From positions 496,001 through 560,000 of the forward strand of contig NZ_FNSA01000003.1 of NCBI RefSeq assembly GCF_900104775.1: a DNA stretch of 64,000 bases, written 5' to 3'. This DNA is from Tsukamurella tyrosinosolvens. Lineage in GTDB: Bacteria > Actinomycetota > Actinomycetes > Mycobacteriales > Mycobacteriaceae. The notes under the pieces are model-generated. The model had not been told where the DNA came from. It did no database searches and saw only the letters and a program-made list of their open reading frames with translations. Positions 24,493 through 32,829 of this stretch are shown in pieces. How positions within the stretch are numbered: position 1 is the first letter of the stretch; every line of letters starts with the position of its first letter. Both the position numbers and the translations under genes were made by a program.

Positions 24493-24876
24493 ATGACCGT
24501 CTCCCGCCCCGCACTGGTGGTCACCGTCGACGGTGAGCCCGCGGCGACCAGTCTGACGCGCGTCCGCGCCGCCGACCTGCGCCTCGCGCAGCGGGAGCGC
24601 GGCTACCTGCGCGCCGAGGCCGAGCGCGCCGGGCGGGAGCCGGCCGCGGTCGCGCTCGAGGTCGACGTCGTGATCGACGAGCGCGCCGCGGACGCCCGCG
24701 CCAGCTACGCCCCGAGCGGCGCCGCGCCGCAGGGCATCACGTACATCGGCACCCCGTCGGGCCTGAAGTCCCTGATCGAGGACGTCTACGCGGCCGAGGT
24801 CGCCGACGCGGTGGTCCTGCGACCCGTGGGCGGTGCCCGCACCAAGGACCTGATCGCCACCCTGCTGGCGGCGTAG
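24493..24876 (+). CDS. Small protein resembling a C-terminal fragment of LLM-class flavin monooxygenases
   Basis: This 127-residue protein has a good GGAGG site before ATG 24493 and lies 14 bases after the aminotransferase, in the SAM-IV operon. The middle (RAEAERAGREPAAVALEVDVVIDERAADA in part) and end (TYIGTPSGLKSLIEDV, then ADAVVLRPV) look like the late section of luciferase-like monooxygenases of the NtaA/SsuD/DszA type. In those enzymes a GTP-loop closes the barrel. The N-terminal flavin-binding half is missing, so it is either a relic or a stand-alone accessory protein. Those enzymes often release sulfite from organosulfur compounds, which would fit the SAM control. Assignment is by eye and uncertain. 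Confidence 0.6.
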   Translation: MTVSRPALVVTVDGEPAATSLTRVRAADLRLAQRERGYLRAEAERAGREPAAVALEVDVVIDERAADARASYAPSGAAPQGITYIGTPSGLKSLIEDVYAAEVADAVVLRPVGGARTKDLIATLLAA

Positions 24877-24899
24877 CGCCCGCGGGCATACTGGTCGGC

Positions 24900-25382
24900 G
24901 TGACCGAGCAGTACTCCGCCCGCACCGAGACCGTCCGCGCGGCGCTGGCCGCCGCGGGGCATCCGGACACCGTCCGCCTGGTGCCCGACGGTGCCAAGAC
25001 CGCCGCGGAGGCCGCGGCGGCGCTGGGCTGCGAGGTGGGCGCGATCGCCAACAGCCTCGTCTTCCTGGCCGACGGTGCGCCGCTGCTCGTCCTCTCGAGC
25101 GGGCGGCACCGCGTGGACACCGACGGCCTCGCGCAGCGGCTCGGCTACGGCGCGATCACCCGCGCGAAGCCCGACGACGTGGCCGCCGCGACCGGCCAGG
25201 TGATCGGCGGCGTCTCGCCCGTCGGGCATCCGCGGCCGGTGGTCACCGTGATCGACGAGTCGCTCGCCGGCTATCCGGACCTGTACGCCGCGGCGGGGAC
25301 CCACGACACGATCTTCCGCACCGACTTCGCCGCGCTCGTGGCGCTCACAGGTGCCAGAATCGTCACGACATCGGCGTCATAG
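24900..25382 (+). CDS. YbaK/EbsC-type aminoacyl-tRNA deacylase
   Basis: This 160-residue protein of the YbaK/ProX family hydrolyses mischarged tRNA, typically Cys-tRNA-Pro or Ala-tRNA-Pro. The family features are the opening with TAAEAAAALGCEVGAIANSLVF, the strand LLVLSSGRHRVD, the LGYGAITRAKPDDVAAATGQVIGGVSPVG core with the conserved GxxxPxG, and VVTVIDESLAGYPDLYAAAGTHDTIFR near the end. It lacks any synthetase domain, so it works in trans. The start is GTG 24900, with CATACT seven bases upstream as a possible leaderless promoter. It lies 23 bases after the LLM-like gene, and could also be read with that operon. Confidence 0.88.
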   Translation: MTEQYSARTETVRAALAAAGHPDTVRLVPDGAKTAAEAAAALGCEVGAIANSLVFLADGAPLLVLSSGRHRVDTDGLAQRLGYGAITRAKPDDVAAATGQVIGGVSPVGHPRPVVTVIDESLAGYPDLYAAAGTHDTIFRTDFAALVALTGARIVTTSAS

Positions 25383-25486
25383 GCCGGTTCGCCCGAGTCG
25401 ACTAGTTCTCCTAATAGTTGTAGGCTGCACGTAGTTTTGCATGTCCGAACACGGCGACGTGGACGGACGGGACCTGCGGAGGCGTG

Positions 25487-25963
25487 ATGACGGACGAGGA
25501 ACGTGCGGACCGGATCGAGGGGATCGTCGGCGTGATCGCCGAGCTCACCCGGCTCAAGGAGCGGCACGCGGTGATGACGCGGCACGCGGTCGCGCCCGAC
25601 GGCGTCGAACTCGCTGCGTACACCGCGCTCTTCGCGCTCGTGAAGGACGGGCCCATGCGCTCGTCCGTGCTCGCGGACCAGATCCATACGGACCCCTCCA
25701 CCGCGAGCCGGTACGTGACCACCCTGACCAACCTCGGCTACGCCGAGCGCACCGCGGACCCCTCGGATCGCCGGGCGGCGCTGGTCTCCGCCACGGAGGC
25801 GGGGCAGGCCAAGGTCGACTTCATCCGGCAGCAGCGCAACGAGAAGCTCCGGCCCCTCATGGAGGAGTGGACCGATGAGGAGATCGACCAGTTCGTCACG
25901 CTCGGGAACCGGGCGCTGGTGCAGTTCGAGCATGCCCTGAAGCTGATGCGGGACGGCGAGTGA
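25487..25963 (+). CDS. MarR-family transcriptional regulator
   Basis: This 158-residue winged-helix protein has the MarR core: LAAYTALFALVKDGPMRSSVLADQIHTDPSTASRYVTTLTNLGYAERTADPSDRRAALVSATEAG contains the recognition helix and the DxRxxxxxLT wing. GGAGG lies five bases before ATG 25487, so this start is preferred over GTG 25484. Its stop overlaps the GTG of the downstream drug-exporter fusion (GTGA), so the two are cotranscribed and it probably represses its own operon in response to an exported compound. The A/T-rich upstream stretch (25400-25440) contains several TAGTT repeats that may be its binding site. Confidence 0.9.
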   Translation: MTDEERADRIEGIVGVIAELTRLKERHAVMTRHAVAPDGVELAAYTALFALVKDGPMRSSVLADQIHTDPSTASRYVTTLTNLGYAERTADPSDRRAALVSATEAGQAKVDFIRQQRNEKLRPLMEEWTDEEIDQFVTLGNRALVQFEHALKLMRDGE

Positions 25964-28900
25964 CCGCCGCGACGGTCGAGCAGGAGGAGACCGCGGGCGC
26001 CGGCCTCACCCACAAGCAGATCCTGTACATCCTGTCGGGGCTCATGACCGGCATGTTCCTGGCCGCGCTCGATCAGACGATCGTCTCGACCGCGATCCGC
26101 ACCATCGCGGACGATCTCAACGGCTACAAGCTGCAGGCCTGGGTCACCACGGCCTACCTCATCACCTCGACGATCGTCACGCCGCTGTACGGCAAGCTGT
26201 CGGACATCTACGGGCGCAAGCCCTTCTTCATGTTCGCCATCACCGTCTTCGTCATCGGCTCGCTGCTGTGCAGTACGGCCACGTCGATGTACGAGCTGGC
26301 GGCGTTCCGCGCGGTCCAGGGCCTCGGCGCCGGCGGCCTGATGTCGCTGGCGCTCACCATCATCGGCGACATCGTGCCGCCCCGCGAGCGTGCCAAGTAC
26401 CAGGGCTACTTCCTCGCGGTGTTCGGCACCAGCTCGGTGCTCGGCCCCGTGCTCGGCGGCCTGTTCTCGGGCGCCGACAACATCCTCGGGATCTCCGGCT
26501 GGCGTTGGGTCTTCCTGGTCAACGTGCCGATCGGCATCGTCGCGCTGGCCGTCGTCTCCCGCGTGCTGCGCCTGCCGCACACCCGCCGCGAGGGTGTGCG
26601 CATCGACTGGTTCGGCGCCGTCGCCCTCTCCGTCGGCCTGGTCCCGCTGCTCATCGTCGCCGAGCAGGGCCAGGAGTGGGGCTGGGGCTCGACGCGGGCC
26701 ATCGCCTGCTACGCCATCGGCGCGATCGGCGTCCTCGCGTTCGTCGCCATCGAGAAGTACATGGGCGAGGACGCGATCATCCCCCTGCGCATCTTCAAGA
26801 ACGTCATCTTCGCGCAGGGCGTGCTCATCTCGATGGTCGTGGGCGCCGCCATGTTCGGCGGCATCTCGCTGCTGCCCCAGTACTTCCAGGTGGTCCGCGG
26901 CGCCAGCCCGACCAAGGCGGGCTTCCTCATGCTGCCCATGGTCGCCGGCCTCATGCTCGGCTCGATCCTGGCCGGCCAGATGATCTCCCGCACGGGCCGC
27001 TACCGCGTCTTCCCGATCATCGGCGCGGTGCTGCTCACCGCGGGCATGTTCGGCATGCACTACATCAGCGCCGACGTGCAGATCGGCTACGTCATGGCGG
27101 GTGCGGCCGTGATCGGCTTCGGCCTCGGCAACCTGATGCAGCCGCTCACCCTGGCGCTGCAGAACATCCTCCCGCCGCGGGACATGGGCGTCTCCACCGC
27201 CGCCGCGACCTTCTTCCGGCAGATCGGCGGCACCCTCGGCGTCGCGGTCTTCCTCTCCGTGCTGTTCTCGCAGATGCCGCACAAGATGAGCACGCGGATG
27301 AGCGACGCCGCCGCGGACCCCGAGTACACGGCCGCCGTCCAGCGCGCCGCCGCCGGCCACGACGGCCCGGCCGCACAGGACTTCGCCGCCAAGCTCGTGC
27401 ACGGCGACTCCAGCGCCGTCAGCGACGTCATGTCCGACACCTCGGCCCTGCAGAAGCTGCCCGACACCCTGGTCCACCCGCTCAAGGCCGGGTTCGCCGA
27501 CTCCATGGACGTCGTCTTCCTCGCCGTGACCGTGCTGGCGGCGATCGGCCTGGTCCTCGTCCTGTTCTGGAAGGCGGTGCCCCTGCGCACCGCGCCGGCC
27601 ATCGAGGCGACCACCCCGGAGTCCGGCGCCGTCGCGACGCCTGACAGCATCGAGACCGCGGAGATCAGCGCCGCCGCGGAATCCGTGGCGGGCACAGCAG
27701 CGACGGAGGACATCGTGACCGAACCGCCCACCGGCCCCGTCCCCACGCCGTCGCCCACGCCCGAGCAGGCCGCGGCCTCCCGCTCCGAGATCGACGAGCT
27801 GCGTGCCCAGAACGCATCGCTCGCCGCCGAACTCGCCGATCTGCGCACCGGCTACCGGGCGATCGCCGGCAACACGCGGCTGCGCGCCTCCGGCACTACC
27901 GACCCCGTCCGCTTCGCCGTCGAGGCCACGGGCCCCGGTGGGGCCCGGTCCGGCCGGATGGTGCTGCCCCGCGGCGAGATCGCGACGCCCGCGTACATCC
28001 CCGTCGCGAGCCGTGGCGCGATCGCCGGCCTCACCCCGCGCGAGCTGACCGGCCTCGGCGCGGTCGCGCTGACCGTCGACCTGCACGAGCTGTACCTGCA
28101 GCCGGGCGTCGACGTCATCGAGGGAGCCGGCGGCATCGGCGCCGCCATGGCGTGGGCGGCACCCACGATCGCCGACACCGGCGTCGCCGCCGTCGCGGAG
28201 CAGCGCAAGACGCGGATCACCGACGAGGGCATCGCCTTCCGCGGCCGCCTCGACGGCTCGCCGCACCGCTGGGACCCCGAGGAGACGGTGCGCCTCGCGC
28301 ACCGCATGGGCTTCGACGTCGCCTTCGCGCTCGCCGACCCGGAGGATCCCGCGCGGACCGAGCGGTGGGCCCGCCGCGCGCTCGCCGAGCACGCCTGGCA
28401 GACCGCCGACCGGCACGACGCCCTCTCGCTGTGGGCCGTGGTGACCGGCGGCGCGGACCCCGAGCGTCGACGGTCCGCGGCCCGCGCGCTGCGCAGGCTC
28501 GCCGACGAGGACCGCCGCGCCGGCGGACTGGGCTTCGGCGGCTACCGGATCGAGGGCGTCGGCGCCCCCGCGCACGAGACCGCGCTGCTGTGCGCCGCCG
28601 TGGGCGAGCTCGAGACGGACCGCCCGCGTTACCTGGGCGGGATCACCGGCCCCGAGGACCTCCTGGCCGCGATCGAGGCGGGCGTCGACCTGCTCGACGG
28701 CACCGAGCCCGCGCGGGCCGGCGCCGAGGGCCGCGTCTACACCTCGGCGGGCGTCCTCGACGTCACCGATCCCGCCCTGCGCGCCGACTTCCGGCCGCTC
28801 GACCCCGCCGAGGGACGGCCGGGCGGGACCAACCGGACCGACGCCTTCACCCGCGCCTACGTGCACCACCTCTTCGCCGCGAACGAGGGCCTCGCCGTGA

Positions 28901-29025
28901 CGCTGTGCACCCTGCACAACGAGCACTTCTTCGTCTCCTTGGCAGGGGCCGCGCGCCGCGCGATCCGCGACGGGGGTTACCCGGCCTTCTCCGCGTCGTT
29001 CCTGCGGCGGTTCGGTAAGGTCTAG
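25960..29025 (+). CDS. DHA2 drug exporter fused to a degenerate tRNA-guanine transglycosylase-like domain
   Basis: The 1021-residue open frame joins two proteins. Residues 1 to ~550 are an EmrB/QacA (DHA2) transporter with about 14 helices: LDQTIVSTAIRTIADDL, PLYGKLSDIYGRKPFF, RAVQGLGAGGLMSL, GPVLGGLFSG and WRWVFLVNVPIG. Residues 551-648 are a Pro/Ala/Thr linker and a short coiled coil (EIDELRAQNASLAAELADLR). Residues ~649-1021 follow the TGT pattern: GEIATPAYIPVASRGAIAGLTP, LHELYLQPGVDVIEGAGGIGA, RYLGGITGPEDLLAAIEAGVDLLD with the nucleophile-like Asp913, RAYVHHL and LCTLHNEHF (His986). TDSGGFQ and the zinc cysteines are missing. An internal in-frame GTG (27715) has GGAGG six bases upstream and could start the TGT-like part separately. 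MarR overlaps its start. Confidence 0.85.
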   Translation: MTAATVEQEETAGAGLTHKQILYILSGLMTGMFLAALDQTIVSTAIRTIADDLNGYKLQAWVTTAYLITSTIVTPLYGKLSDIYGRKPFFMFAITVFVIGSLLCSTATSMYELAAFRAVQGLGAGGLMSLALTIIGDIVPPRERAKYQGYFLAVFGTSSVLGPVLGGLFSGADNILGISGWRWVFLVNVPIGIVALAVVSRVLRLPHTRREGVRIDWFGAVALSVGLVPLLIVAEQGQEWGWGSTRAIACYAIGAIGVLAFVAIEKYMGEDAIIPLRIFKNVIFAQGVLISMVVGAAMFGGISLLPQYFQVVRGASPTKAGFLMLPMVAGLMLGSILAGQMISRTGRYRVFPIIGAVLLTAGMFGMHYISADVQIGYVMAGAAVIGFGLGNLMQPLTLALQNILPPRDMGVSTAAATFFRQIGGTLGVAVFLSVLFSQMPHKMSTRMSDAAADPEYTAAVQRAAAGHDGPAAQDFAAKLVHGDSSAVSDVMSDTSALQKLPDTLVHPLKAGFADSMDVVFLAVTVLAAIGLVLVLFWKAVPLRTAPAIEATTPESGAVATPDSIETAEISAAAESVAGTAATEDIVTEPPTGPVPTPSPTPEQAAASRSEIDELRAQNASLAAELADLRTGYRAIAGNTRLRASGTTDPVRFAVEATGPGGARSGRMVLPRGEIATPAYIPVASRGAIAGLTPRELTGLGAVALTVDLHELYLQPGVDVIEGAGGIGAAMAWAAPTIADTGVAAVAEQRKTRITDEGIAFRGRLDGSPHRWDPEETVRLAHRMGFDVAFALADPEDPARTERWARRALAEHAWQTADRHDALSLWAVVTGGADPERRRSAARALRRLADEDRRAGGLGFGGYRIEGVGAPAHETALLCAAVGELETDRPRYLGGITGPEDLLAAIEAGVDLLDGTEPARAGAEGRVYTSAGVLDVTDPALRADFRPLDPAEGRPGGTNRTDAFTRAYVHHLFAANEGLAVTLCTLHNEHFFVSLAGAARRAIRDGGYPAFSASFLRRFGKV

Positions 29026-29060
29026 CCCGATCCGCTACCCCGATCGGCAGGAGAAAGCCG

Positions 29061-29735
29061 TTGCGCCGCAGTGACCCGACCCGTTCCCTCGGCATCCTCG
29101 CGGCGCTCGCCGCGTCGGGCCTCCTGCTCGCCGGCTGCGGCGGGGGCGGCGACGAGGCGGCACCGTCGTCCGCCGCACCGGACGTCGACGTACCGTCCAA
29201 GGCTCTCGTCCAGGCGGACCTGCCGGCGGGGCTGACGCTCACCACCGCGTCCCCCGACGACGCCTTCAAGGGCGCACTGAACTCCGTCGGCCAGGTGCAG
29301 GCTGCGGAGATCACGCCCGCGGGCTGCAAGGACAAGAACGTCGCCGCGCAGCAGGAGGTGGCGGAGACGATCAAGTTCGGCGTCCAGCAGAACCTCGCGA
29401 AGGACGCCGCCGCGGTCTACGGCGTCACGCTGCTGCCGGGCTCCGCCCGCCTCGAGGTCTTCGAGGCCGCAGGTACCGGTGAGTGCGCGACGGTGAAGTA
29501 CGGCGACTCGCTCACTCAGACCGCCGTCCGGAAGGACCTGCCCGCGAACGTCGGCGGCACGGGCTTCGTGCTCGAGATGACCCGCACCATCGGCGGGCAG
29601 TCCGCCGGCGCCCGCACCGCCTACTTCAGCAAGGGCGGCGTGGTCGCGATGGTCACCGCCAACCCCGGCGCCGACGGGAAGATCGACCAGGCCGGCTTCG
29701 AGGAGATCCTGGGGCGCGTCGCCGGAAAGCTCTGA
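29061..29735 (+). CDS. Secreted lipoprotein of unknown function
   Basis: This 224-residue protein starts at TTG 29061 behind AGGAG. The signal peptide ends in a lipobox LLLAGCGGGG with the lipidated Cys near residue 26, so it is anchored to the outer face of the cell membrane. The mature part has a Ser/Ala-rich spacer and then about 180 residues with three cysteines (GCKDKN, GECATV). It resembles the family of small mycobacterial lipoproteins of unknown role (DUF5642-type), judged by eye. It is 35 bases after the fusion gene and may share its transcript. A strong terminator follows. Confidence 0.8.
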   Translation: MRRSDPTRSLGILAALAASGLLLAGCGGGGDEAAPSSAAPDVDVPSKALVQADLPAGLTLTTASPDDAFKGALNSVGQVQAAEITPAGCKDKNVAAQQEVAETIKFGVQQNLAKDAAAVYGVTLLPGSARLEVFEAAGTGECATVKYGDSLTQTAVRKDLPANVGGTGFVLEMTRTIGGQSAGARTAYFSKGGVVAMVTANPGADGKIDQAGFEEILGRVAGKL

Positions 29736-29755
29736 CTCCGGCCGGGTGACCCCGA

Positions 29756-29802
29756 CAGACGGAAGCGGCGGCGAGGAATCCTCGCCGCCGCTTCCGTCTG
29801 TT
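29756..29802. terminator. Perfect 22-bp hairpin terminator
   Basis: Arms 29756-29777 (ACAGACGGAAGCGGCGGCGA..) and 29781-29802 are perfectly complementary around a three-base loop and are followed by TTT on the plus strand. It separates the converging lipoprotein and ppa genes and should work in both directions. Confidence 0.92.
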
Positions 29803-29810
29803 TCAGAGCG

Positions 29811-30314
29811 TCAGTGCGCGTCGGACCCGGCGGTCTCGGCGCGGGCGATCGACCGGGCGATCTCCTCCTCGGCCTCCTTCTTGCCCACCCACGTCGAGCC
29901 CTTGACGAACTTGCCGGGCTCGAGGTCCTTGTAGTGGACGAAGAAGTGCTCGATGGCGTCCAGCTCGAACTTGTCGATGTCGCCGATGTCCTGGACCGAG
30001 TCCCAGCGGGGATCGCCGGCGGGCACGACGAGCACCTTGTCGTCGCCGCCCTTCTCGTCCTCCATCTTGAACATGGCGACGGCGCGGCAGTCGACCAGCG
30101 ATCCGGGGATCACCGACTCCTGCAGCAGCACGAGCGCGTCGAGCGGATCGCCGTCCTCACCCAGGGTGTCCTCGATGTAGCCGTAGTCGGTGGGGTAGCC
30201 GAAGGCCGTGTACAGATACCGGTCCAGCTTGAGCCGACCGGTCTTGTGGTCCACCTCGTACTTGTTCCGCGAGCCCTTGGCGATCTCGACGGTGACCTCG
30301 AATTCGACGCTCAT
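29811..30314 (-). CDS. ppa: Inorganic pyrophosphatase
   Basis: This 167-residue family I soluble pyrophosphatase splits pyrophosphate to drive biosynthesis, with Mg2+ bound by acidic residues. Motifs are [38 protein letters not shown], the signature [33 protein letters not shown] and [10 protein letters not shown]. The length matches M. tuberculosis Rv3628 (162 residues) apart from a slightly longer C-tail. GAAGGGAAAC lies before ATG 30314 and TTGACG further upstream may be the -35. It is divergent from dacB, as in M. tuberculosis. Confidence 0.97.
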   Translation of the reverse strand: MSVEFEVTVEIAKGSRNKYEVDHKTGRLKLDRYLYTAFGYPTDYGYIEDTLGEDGDPLDALVLLQESVIPGSLVDCRAVAMFKMEDEKGGDDKVLVVPAGDPRWDSVQDIGDIDKFELDAIEHFFVHYKDLEPGKFVKGSTWVGKKEAEEEIARSIARAETAGSDAH

Positions 30315-30409
30315 TGTTTCCCTTCGCTCGCGTCAACCATGCACGACGAGGATACCCTTTGCGAACCCGGTCCGACCCGCTCACTCCGCTCCCGGTTCCG
30401 GGCTGCCGT

Positions 30410-30415
30410 TAGGGT
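30410..30415 (+). promoter_or_regulatory. -10 element of leaderless dacB
   Basis: TAGGGT six bases before GTG 30422. GGTGCG in between is not a Shine-Dalgarno, so the gene is probably read from a leaderless transcript. Confidence 0.5.
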
Positions 30416-30421
30416 GGTGCG

Positions 30422-31792
30422 GTGCGACGCTCGCGGATTCGACGGACCCTCCTGCGCCTCGCGATCACCGTGGTCGTGCTGGCGCTGGTCGTCGGCGGCG
30501 CCGTCGCAGCCACTCTGGGCTACGGCGTCTACCGGGACCGGCAGGCCGTCGCGGACACGGTGCCGCAGCGCCCCGTCGAACAGCCGTACCGCCCCGCGAT
30601 CGCGCAGGTCGCGGGCACCGTCGCCCCCAGCGCCGCCGGGGTCACCACCCAGATCGAGGCGGCCCTGCGCAACCCCGACCTGGGCGACTTCACCGGCGTG
30701 ATCGCCGACGCGGGCACCGGGCAGGTGCTGTGGCAGCGCGACGCCACACGCCCCCGCACCCCGGCGTCGACGACCAAGGTGCTCACGGCGGCCGCCGCGC
30801 TGCTCACCCTGCCCGCCGACAAGCGGATCACCACGACCGTGGTCGCGGGCACGGTGCCCGGCGAAGCCGTCCTCGTCGGCGCGGGCGATCCCACGCTCCG
30901 CGCGGGCGGGCAGTCGCTCTTCACCGATGCACCGAAGATCGCGGACCTGGCCGCGCAGCTCCGCCGCGCCGGAACGCCGATCACCAAGATCGTCGTCGAC
31001 ACCTCGCTGTTCACCGGCACCGACTTCGCCCGTGGCTGGGAGCGCGCCGACATCGCCGGCGGCGACATCACGCCGCTGCAGTCGCTCATCGCCGACTCCG
31101 GCCGTATCCGGCCGGCCGAGGACTACTCGCCCCGCGTCACCGACCCCGCGCTGACCGCCGGCCGCGCGCTGGCCACCGCACTCGGCCTTCCGCCGACCGC
31201 CGTCGTCGAGGGCACTGCGCCCCAGGGCGCCCCGCAACTCGCCGCCGTCCGCAGCGCCCCGCTCAGCACCCGCCTGCACGACGCGCTGGTGCACTCCGAC
31301 AACGTGCTCGCCGAGGCCATCGGCCGCGAGGTGGCGATCGCCACGAACCAGCCCGCCTCCTTCGACGGTGCCGCCCGCGCCGTCGTCGCCGCGCTCCGGA
31401 ACGCCGGGTTCGACCTCACCGGCGTCGAGCTCTCGGACACCAGCGGCCTGTCCAACGCCAACCGCATCCCCGCGACGGTGCTCGACGGCATCGTCACCGC
31501 CGCGGCCGGGAACGGCAAGCCGCAGCTGCGGCCACTGCTGGACCTGCTGCCCGTCGCCGCCGCGACCGGCACCCTCGCCGACCGGTACACCACCGTCAAC
31601 CGGCCCGGCGCGGGCTACGTGCGCGCCAAGACCGGCAGTCTGTCGGGCGTCTCGACGCTCGCCGGGTACGTCCCCGGGCGCGACGGTGCCGTCCTCACCT
31701 TCACGCTCATGTCCTCCGGAACGCCGGTCGACGTGGCGCGGCCGGCCATGGACGCCGTGACCGCCGCGCTCCGCGGCTGCGGGTGCCGCTGA
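30422..31792 (+). CDS. dacB: D-alanyl-D-alanine carboxypeptidase/endopeptidase, PBP4 (S13) family
   Basis: This 456-residue penicillin-binding protein trims peptidoglycan cross-links outside the cell. A membrane/signal segment lies at about 12-35 (LAITVVVLALVVGGAVAATLG). The three active-site motifs of the S13 family are present: SxxK as STTK with the acylated Ser near residue 116, SxN as HSDNVLAEAIG, and KTG as AKTGSLSGVSTLAGY. It is the counterpart of Rv3627c. Its stop lies five bases before the metalloprotease gene, and it begins a chain of tightly packed genes that continues to the amidase. Confidence 0.92.
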   Translation: MRRSRIRRTLLRLAITVVVLALVVGGAVAATLGYGVYRDRQAVADTVPQRPVEQPYRPAIAQVAGTVAPSAAGVTTQIEAALRNPDLGDFTGVIADAGTGQVLWQRDATRPRTPASTTKVLTAAAALLTLPADKRITTTVVAGTVPGEAVLVGAGDPTLRAGGQSLFTDAPKIADLAAQLRRAGTPITKIVVDTSLFTGTDFARGWERADIAGGDITPLQSLIADSGRIRPAEDYSPRVTDPALTAGRALATALGLPPTAVVEGTAPQGAPQLAAVRSAPLSTRLHDALVHSDNVLAEAIGREVAIATNQPASFDGAARAVVAALRNAGFDLTGVELSDTSGLSNANRIPATVLDGIVTAAAGNGKPQLRPLLDLLPVAAATGTLADRYTTVNRPGAGYVRAKTGSLSGVSTLAGYVPGRDGAVLTFTLMSSGTPVDVARPAMDAVTAALRGCGCR

Positions 31793-31797
31793 TCGCC

Positions 31798-32829
31798 ATG
31801 GACGAGCCGAAGACGGTACGCGCGCAGGTGGACTGGGCGGTCGCCGCCGCGTCCGGCCGCCGCGTCGTGCGCGTCCTCGGCGACGGCCCGGCCACCACCG
31901 CCTACACGCGGCGGCGCGCCGCCGAGGAACTGCTCGCGGACGCCGCCGCCGCGGAGGAGCACGTCCTGCGCGTCACCGGACTCGTCACCCCCGGATCGGT
32001 GCCTCCCGCGCGCACCGTGGACCGGCGGGAGTGGGTCTCCGCGGCCGCCCGGTCGATGGAGGCGCTGATCGAGCCCGAGAACGCGCGGCACCCCGGCCTC
32101 GGCGCCCGCCTCGCGGGCGTGCAGGCGGGCGCGATGCTCGGGATGGTCTCCGGATCCGTTCTGGGCCAGTACGACCCCTTCGGCGTCGACGGCGGTGAGC
32201 TGCTGCTCGTGGTGCCCAACGTGCTCGCCGTCGAGCGGGCGCTGCGGCTGCACCCCGAGGACTTCCGCATGTGGGTGTGTCTGCACGAGGTCACTCACCG
32301 CGTCCAGTTCGCCGCGAACCCGTGGCTGCGGGACTACATGCGGGAGAACGTCGCCGCGCTCGCCGGGGTCGGCGGGGCGGGCTCCGTCGGCGACCTCCTG
32401 AGCCGCACGCGGAAGGCCCTGTCCGGCGACGGGCGGCACAGCGGCATCATCGGCGTTCTCGAGATCGCCGCCCCGCCCGAGCAGTTCGCGGCGGTCGAGC
32501 GGCTGCTCATGCTCGGCACCCTGCTCGAGGGCCACGCCGATCACGTCATGGACGCCGCCGGGCCCGACGTGATCCCCACGGTCGCGACCATCCGCGCCGC
32601 GTTCGATCGGCGGCGCGCGGCACCGTCGAACCCGTTCCAGCGCCTGCTGCGCGCCCTGATGGACATGGACGCCAAGATCGCGCAGTACGTGCGCGGCAAG
32701 AAGTTCGTCGACGCCGTCATCGCCGAGGTCGGCATGGAGCGGTTCAACCGCGTGTGGACCGGCCCCGAGACGCTCCCGCTGCCCGACGAGCTCGACGAGC
32801 CGCAACGATGGATCGCCCGGGTCCTGTGA
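31798..32829 (+). CDS. Zinc-dependent metalloprotease-like protein (Rv3626c-like, F420-associated family)
   Basis: This 343-residue protein has the zincin motif HEVTHRVQF, in which the two histidines would bind zinc and the Glu would be catalytic. The helix [14 protein letters not shown] may supply the third ligand. It belongs to a family I recall being labelled coenzyme F420 biosynthesis-associated or zinc-dependent metalloprotease, which is always found in actinobacteria and sits beside dacB and tilS as Rv3626c does in M. tuberculosis. No signal peptide or membrane helix is seen, so it is probably cytosolic. The real role is unknown. ATG 31798 is the first start after the dacB stop. Its stop overlaps the tilS GTG by four bases. 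Confidence 0.85.
   Translation: MDEPKTVRAQVDWAVAAASGRRVVRVLGDGPATTAYTRRRAAEELLADAAAAEEHVLRVTGLVTPGSVPPARTVDRREWVSAAARSMEALIEPENARHPGLGARLAGVQAGAMLGMVSGSVLGQYDPFGVDGGELLLVVPNVLAVERALRLHPEDFRMWVCLHEVTHRVQFAANPWLRDYMRENVAALAGVGGAGSVGDLLSRTRKALSGDGRHSGIIGVLEIAAPPEQFAAVERLLMLGTLLEGHADHVMDAAGPDVIPTVATIRAAFDRRRAAPSNPFQRLLRALMDMDAKIAQYVRGKKFVDAVIAEVGMERFNRVWTGPETLPLPDELDEPQRWIARVL

Noticed and set aside
25738-28926. 1062-codon minus-strand frame opposite the exporter fusion
   Set aside because: It has the His/Arg/Gly/Asp composition typical of antisense of GC-rich coding DNA and no recognisable domain. The plus strand is clearly the transporter and TGT-like domain.
29061-29735. Possibility that the TTG-start lipoprotein begins elsewhere
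   Set aside because: TTG 29061 has AGGAG at good spacing and leads straight into a signal peptide with lipobox; no other start gives both.
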